Source of the DNA: Hadesarchaea archaeon
GTDB taxonomy: Archaea; Hadarchaeota; Hadarchaeia; Hadarchaeales; JAGGTB01
Assembly: GCA_021163965.1 (NCBI GenBank)
Contig: JAGGTB010000012.1
Span: 1-35,182 of the forward strand
Length of the DNA: 35,182 nt
Direction: 5' to 3'
Of this stretch, positions 31,280 through 35,182 are shown one piece after another. The translations under genes were made by a program, and so were the position numbers. The notes beneath the pieces are model-generated. The model ran no database searches. It was not told the DNA's origin and saw nothing but the letters and a program-made list of their open reading frames with translations. The first letter of the stretch is position 1. Each line of letters starts with the position of its first letter.

Positions 31280-32428
31280 ATGAATAGAGAAATCGGTTAT
31301 GGGACTGCCACAGTAGTAGCTATTATTGTGATAGTAGCAATTGTCGCGGGAGCCATAGGTTACATTGTAAAGCCAGAGCCGGCGGAATTGTCCGAGTTGG
31401 AAGCCAAGGTAGACGAACAGAAGGCTACAATAGACCAACAGAGAGCTACAATAGACGAGCTAGAAGCCAGGATTGCCGAGTTGGAGGCCCAAATTCCGGC
31501 ACCTCTCGAGACGATAAAAGTAGCCTTTATATGCCACGGCAGTTCCGAGGATCCGTGTTGGATAGCATACCATAACGGTGCAAAAGCTCTGGCGGAGCGT
31601 CTCAGAAATGTCGAGGTGGTTTTCAGATATGCTGCAGAGGACATACCCAAACAGGTTGATATGATAAGAGAGGAAATCGCCCGCGGCGTTGATGCGATAA
31701 TTGTTTCGATAGCAGATAAAGATGCCCTAGATGCACCAATTCAGGAAGCAAGAGATGCGGGAATTGTTGTGATCGCCTACGACTGTGACGATCCGGAAGG
31801 GGCAGAGGGCAACGCGAGGCAAGCTTTTGTCACAAGCTCCGTAACAGGGGGAGGCTTATGCTATGATACCGGCTATCTGAGGGGCCAGCTCGTAGCAGAT
31901 TACGGAATTCCTGAAGGCGGCCATATATTCTTCCCAAACGAGGGGCCCGGAGCAACGTGGTCGGAGGCGTGCAAACAGGGATTCATAGATGCCCTTGCTG
32001 AGAGGGGCTATATCGAGGGCGTAGATTACTACTTGGACGAGATAGAGGCCACCTACAGCGTGGAGACAGCGGAAGAGCGTATAAGAGCGTACCTCGTGGC
32101 ACATCCCGAAGTCGACATACTTGTACCTTGCGGAGGTTGCACTTCAATTGCGAGCGTTCTGGCAGAGGAAGCCCTCGGAATGGAACCCGGGGAGGTGCCA
32201 ATCTTCTCGTGGCCGCACGGCGATGTGGACGCCCGAGGGATACGAGAGGGATTGGTCATCGCTGGTGTAACCGACTCGCACTCAAGCGTTGGAGCCATTT
32301 GCTTGTATGAAGCAGTTATGGCAGTTGAGTTCGGTGTCGGTCCGATAGATGTAACCATGCCACTAGTCGTGGTAGATCAGAGCAACATTGACGAGTGGGC
32401 ACCAGGCTGGGAAAATATGTTATACTAA
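31280..32428 (+). CDS. Type-1 periplasmic sugar-binding protein with signal anchor and coiled-coil tether
   Basis: A 382-residue RbsB-like binding protein of the CUT2 class. Residues 7-29 are an uncleaved signal anchor (TATVVAIIVIVAIVAGAIGYIV). Residues about 36-73 are a regular coiled coil (ELSELEAKVDEQKATID, then IDELEARIAELEAQI). From about residue 77 the two-lobed domain begins (TIKVAFICHGSSEDPCW), with REEIARGVDAIIVSIADKD and a C-terminal VVVDQSNID. There is no lipobox, so the coiled coil may hold the domain off the membrane and form oligomers. It has its own promoter and is followed by a strong terminator, so it forms a single-gene unit. It probably serves the FrcA-like ATPase and RbsC-like permease encoded 4-9 kb upstream. 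Confidence 0.9.
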   Translation: MNREIGYGTATVVAIIVIVAIVAGAIGYIVKPEPAELSELEAKVDEQKATIDQQRATIDELEARIAELEAQIPAPLETIKVAFICHGSSEDPCWIAYHNGAKALAERLRNVEVVFRYAAEDIPKQVDMIREEIARGVDAIIVSIADKDALDAPIQEARDAGIVVIAYDCDDPEGAEGNARQAFVTSSVTGGGLCYDTGYLRGQLVADYGIPEGGHIFFPNEGPGATWSEACKQGFIDALAERGYIEGVDYYLDEIEATYSVETAEERIRAYLVAHPEVDILVPCGGCTSIASVLAEEALGMEPGEVPIFSWPHGDVDARGIREGLVIAGVTDSHSSVGAICLYEAVMAVEFGVGPIDVTMPLVVVDQSNIDEWAPGWENMLY

Positions 32429-32434
32429 GAAGAA

Positions 32435-32470
32435 GGAATGCGCAAAAATTAATTGCGCATTTCCTTTTTT
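32435..32470 (+). terminator. Strong intrinsic-type terminator
   Basis: GGAATGCGCAA (32435-32445) pairs with TTGCGCATTTCC (32453-32464) with a single bulged T and a seven-base loop, followed by TTTTTT. It lies seven bases after the binding-protein stop. It looks like a bacterial Rho-independent terminator, while a T tract alone would serve an archaeon. Confidence 0.8.
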
Positions 32471-32575
32471 ATTTTATTATTTTAAAATTGTGATAGAGTT
32501 CGGGATCGCCTCTTCTTTGTCAAATCGCTGGTTCCCACGCCAATAATCCACGACCGTTAGAAATACAATAATTGA

Positions 32576-33967
32576 TTACTCATAAACTAATGGCGTTATT
32601 CCTTTCATCTTACAGATGGCCTTCAATTCTTCTGTGTAATCCCCGTAAACCAAAACCCAGTGGAACCCCTGCCAGTTTTCTAGGATCTGTGAAGCGTTGT
32701 TCACTTTTACTTGAGAACGGCAAATTCTCAGATCAGGAGTTCCCATCACTCTTCCCCTAACAATAAGCATCTTATCCAGATCAAAAGAAAACCCTGCCAC
32801 TGTTACTTCCCCCTCTTTAAAGGTTGGCTTTGGGGTGGCTCCATAATTTGACTCGTGATGTGTCCGCACTTGATAAGGAAAGTTCGGTTTATCAAACCCA
32901 AGCAACTTTGTGGGTGAAGTGCAGTGGGCCAAAATTAGCGTTCCATCCTTCTCATTCACCGTTGGGTCATGGAAGAACACGGGTTTTCCCGAGATGTATC
33001 GTATAAGGTATTGTAAACCCATAGCTGCGGGATCTGCCTCACATGTTGCTACGATTCCTGAATCATTAAAAATAGAAAAAGCCATGCAAGGGGTGGCTTT
33101 AGTCATTTCCACTAATTCGCTTAGGCAATTTACGGTAATCCAATCGGCTTTATTTTCCTCGATATATTTCTTTAAAACCAAATAATAAATCCCTGCACGA
33201 AGAAGCTTCTCTTCTGTAGGTTCAACTACTTCTGTACTCTTGGATACAAAATCTTCAATTATTTTTCTCGCTTCCTGCTGTTTATTTTTATCTTCATAAA
33301 ATTTCTTGAAGTCCCTTGCAAATTCGTCGTAAGTGTAAAATCGTACATCATGACCAAACAGCTCAATACTTCTCTTAAGGGTGGACCACCCTCCTAGTTC
33401 TGCATTTATTGGCCCCACGCAGACAAGCTTTGCTGAGGAAATTTTTTCTAAGGCGTAGACGCTTCTTAAGATTGTTTTTAGCCTCCTCTCATCTCCCTCT
33501 ACTTGGAAGACTCTATTCACAAGGTGATGTCGCTTGAGAAATTGATAAGCCGGGGGTGTAAACAGGGTCCCTGCGTAAATATTTGGCCCAAACTTATCGA
33601 ATAAAATAATATACTTTGAAGCGGAGGCTATCGCATTTACCAGTTTACTGCACATCTCGGGACGACACCACTCCAAAGGGGAAATTCCCAAGATTATGTT
33701 TACAGCTGTCTTTTTCAGTTCATCAAAATTTTTCAACACGTCGCCTAAATTCTGAATTTCTATTTCCGGTAAAAACTCGATCTTCATTCCCTCTTTTCTT
33801 AAATCTGAGATTAGACCCTCAATTTGCTGGCAAACCACGGATTTTTCCCCTTCGTAATCCTCTTTACATCTGACAAACCCCCAGTAACCATCTTTTACCG
33901 GTTCCTCGGAAAGCCAGTGATCCGCGGGCTTACCGATTACTAACCTCACACGTAGGGCAAAATCCAT
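32576..33967 (-). CDS. L-fucose/L-arabinose isomerase-like protein
   Basis: A 463-residue protein of the L-fucose isomerase-like superfamily (COG2407), which interconverts aldoses and ketoses with Mn2+. The middle part has ITVNCLSELVEMTKATPCMAF and ATCEADPAAMGLQYLI, with the family's conserved acidic residue in CEAD. The C-terminal domain has DGTLILAHCTSPTKL and VRTHHESNYGATPKPTF, matching the His/Glu region of the active site. The exact sugar cannot be read. ATG 33967 is used, with a TATA-like CTTTAAACG upstream on the minus strand. It converges with the binding-protein gene and lies downstream of the ADP-dependent kinase on the same strand, suggesting isomerisation and phosphorylation of an imported sugar. 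Confidence 0.82.
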   Translation of the reverse strand: MDFALRVRLVIGKPADHWLSEEPVKDGYWGFVRCKEDYEGEKSVVCQQIEGLISDLRKEGMKIEFLPEIEIQNLGDVLKNFDELKKTAVNIILGISPLEWCRPEMCSKLVNAIASASKYIILFDKFGPNIYAGTLFTPPAYQFLKRHHLVNRVFQVEGDERRLKTILRSVYALEKISSAKLVCVGPINAELGGWSTLKRSIELFGHDVRFYTYDEFARDFKKFYEDKNKQQEARKIIEDFVSKSTEVVEPTEEKLLRAGIYYLVLKKYIEENKADWITVNCLSELVEMTKATPCMAFSIFNDSGIVATCEADPAAMGLQYLIRYISGKPVFFHDPTVNEKDGTLILAHCTSPTKLLGFDKPNFPYQVRTHHESNYGATPKPTFKEGEVTVAGFSFDLDKMLIVRGRVMGTPDLRICRSQVKVNNASQILENWQGFHWVLVYGDYTEELKAICKMKGITPLVYE

Positions 33968-33991
33968 GAGAATCTTGTCTATCTTCTTTAG

Positions 33992-34120
33992 TCAATCGTT
34001 TAAAGTTTTTTGGGCTAGAAGGGCTAGAAGTAGTAGGTTTTGTACTTCCTCATCAAATACATCGGATGCTAATTTTTTGGAAACCCAAAACTCATCCTGT
34101 TCCCCCAAGAACTCATCCAC
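33992..34120 (-). CDS. Short ORF or gene remnant between kinase and isomerase
   Basis: A 42-codon frame from GTG 34120 reads VDEFLGEQDEFWVSKKLASD and then a Leu-rich end, stopping at 33992. The neighbouring frame just before it (EDEINDLFSFYSR) continues from the kinase stop and also looks protein-like, so this may be one decayed small gene with a frameshift. A GGGAGG site lies near 34162. No family is recognised. Confidence 0.3.
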   Translation of the reverse strand: MDEFLGEQDEFWVSKKLASDVFDEEVQNLLLLALLAQKTLND

Positions 34121-34173
34121 GAGCGACTGTAGAAACTGAACAGGTCATTGATTTCATCTTCCTCCCGTATAGA

Positions 34174-35182
34174 CTACTTCTTGGAAGAGCTGACTATCGA
34201 ATAAATATATGCCGCCGAGGCAGTATCTCCGGCCCCCACGGATGAGAAGAAACTTCTCCTCTTGAAGCAGGGGGTAGCGACTAACTCCCCCCCCTTCACC
34301 GTCGTGGCGTATTCCTTCAAGATTTTCTTCACGGCCACCTTTCCCTCCTCCGAATAGTTCCTCACCCTCGCTCGCTCCACGAGTTCCTTGAAGTTAGGAA
34401 AACGTCCAGTTTCCACACGAAACACGCCCGCCGCAGCAGCGTTCATTTGGGCTTTCTCCAGCAATTTCTTGCTGTGTCTCGTGCTCAGCGAAACCTGGTA
34501 CTCAGGCGTGTGCAACCATATCGTCGATAAGTTCTCGGAGGAATCCAGCAAGTCGCGCATCGCTTGAAATTCATCCACCGCTTCCGCCTCAAGTGTCTCC
34601 GATATCTGTACGGCCTCCTCGTCGTTCACGGAGAGGTAATCGAAGAGAGAGTAGATTTCGCAGAGGTATTTCCTACCTCTCTCGCTGTAGGCCGCCAAGC
34701 TTCCGGCATCGGTGAAGAGCGGAGATCCCGTGGCTTCGCGAATTTTTTCTATCGTATCCTTCACCAGCTGGAAATCTCGGCTATTTATCCCCGCAGCGAA
34801 CATAACGTGCCATCCAACCAAGCTTATCATATCCAAACCGCCGCGATCCTGCTGGATCTGATTCAGAATGTCGGGTAACTTTCGGATATATCCCCGTAGC
34901 TGAGCAATCCTTCGCCCCTTCCCCTCACAAAGGATGTAGCGGTTCGTGTACTCGTTGGTGTCACGGGTTTGAAAGATAAGCGATACCGGTTGATGATACA
35001 ACTTACAGGCGAACGATAAGTCAGAGCTCTCAAAATGCCTTAGGCTCTCGGGTGGCGCTTTCTTGAGATTTTGAAATAACCCGCCAACGAAAATAACGTT
35101 TCCGCCCAACGCCCTCACAGCCGCCGCTTCCTGCGCACCGTTTCCACCGAGAGAATACTTTATTTCAGCCCCATGCGCGATG
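34174..35182 (-). CDS. ADP-dependent phosphofructokinase/glucokinase-family kinase, 5' end outside window
   Basis: A partial sugar kinase; the frame stays open through the window edge, and before the first internal start it reads EIKYSLGGNGAQEAAAVRALGG. That glycine motif, followed by about 330 residues, fits the ADP-PFK/GK family (about 450 residues) better than ribokinase-type PfkB proteins, which have only about 260 residues after it. Other marks are SLVGWHVMF, the Mg-binding NxxE in YLSVNDEEAVQI, and the catalytic FSSVGAGDTASAAY near the C terminus. Whether it phosphorylates fructose-6-phosphate, glucose or another sugar cannot be decided. With the isomerase-like gene downstream it may form a catabolic pair. 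Confidence 0.8.
   Translation of the reverse strand, partial: IAHGAEIKYSLGGNGAQEAAAVRALGGNVIFVGGLFQNLKKAPPESLRHFESSDLSFACKLYHQPVSLIFQTRDTNEYTNRYILCEGKGRRIAQLRGYIRKLPDILNQIQQDRGGLDMISLVGWHVMFAAGINSRDFQLVKDTIEKIREATGSPLFTDAGSLAAYSERGRKYLCEIYSLFDYLSVNDEEAVQISETLEAEAVDEFQAMRDLLDSSENLSTIWLHTPEYQVSLSTRHSKKLLEKAQMNAAAAGVFRVETGRFPNFKELVERARVRNYSEEGKVAVKKILKEYATTVKGGELVATPCFKRRSFFSSVGAGDTASAAYIYSIVSSSKK

Overview
The window is archaeal. The evidence is a stand-alone ATP-PPase subunit of split GMP synthase, an archaeal-type tRNA G10 N2-methyltransferase, an MJ1316-domain protein, TATA-like boxes about 25 bp before likely starts, a mix of near-leaderless and GGTG/GGAGG-led genes, and binding proteins tethered by a Thr-rich stalk or a signal anchor. 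The lineage cannot be named from this alone; a thermophilic or sedimentary heterotroph fits. Base composition changes near 11.6 kb. The first 11.6 kb is GC-rich. Much of 11.6-27 kb and 31.2-34.2 kb is clearly more AT-rich. A less AT-rich housekeeping block at 27.2-31.1 kb lies between.

Left part (0-3.8 kb): a minus-strand CRISPR adaptation and processing cluster, cas6 - frameshifted MNT nucleotidyltransferase - small ORF - cas4 - cas1 - cas2, with a second MNT gene before cas6. The interference genes (cas8/cas7/cas5/cas3) that normally sit between cas6 and cas4 in type I-B loci are absent, and no repeat array is visible. From 3.9 to 11.6 kb come guaAB, a small zinc-ribbon protein, a flavodoxin-like protein, an endonuclease III-like Fe-S protein lacking the usual catalytic residues, an XPD/DinG-like Fe-S helicase, and an operon of metallo-beta-lactamase fold hydrolase, MJ1316-domain protein, CPA2 antiporter and CaCA exchanger.

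Middle part (11.7-22.7 kb): a beta-helix/HhH protein without a signal peptide, a four-TM membrane protein, then an oligosaccharide module. The module has a family-5 binding protein with a Thr-rich stalk and C-terminal anchor, two permeases, two ATPases, a GH1 glycosidase and a divergent glucosamine-6-phosphate deaminase. The GH1 protein lacks the nucleophile Glu (Ser instead) and has Asp-Glu where the family has Asn-Glu. Beside the deaminase, this suggests a GH1-fold enzyme acting on amino sugars by a substrate-assisted mechanism. This is the most interesting signal in the window. A 10-bp inverted repeat lies between the glycosidase and the deaminase, where an operator would be expected.

Right part (22.8-35.2 kb): a second, dispersed sugar system of CUT2 type (single-domain ATPase, RbsC-like permease, coiled-coil-tethered type-1 binding protein) with a PPi-type phosphofructokinase, a mutarotase-like protein, an L-fucose-isomerase-like protein and a partial ADP-dependent sugar kinase. 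Inside it lie a prs - trmG10 - rnz operon and a divergent PflX-like radical SAM gene.
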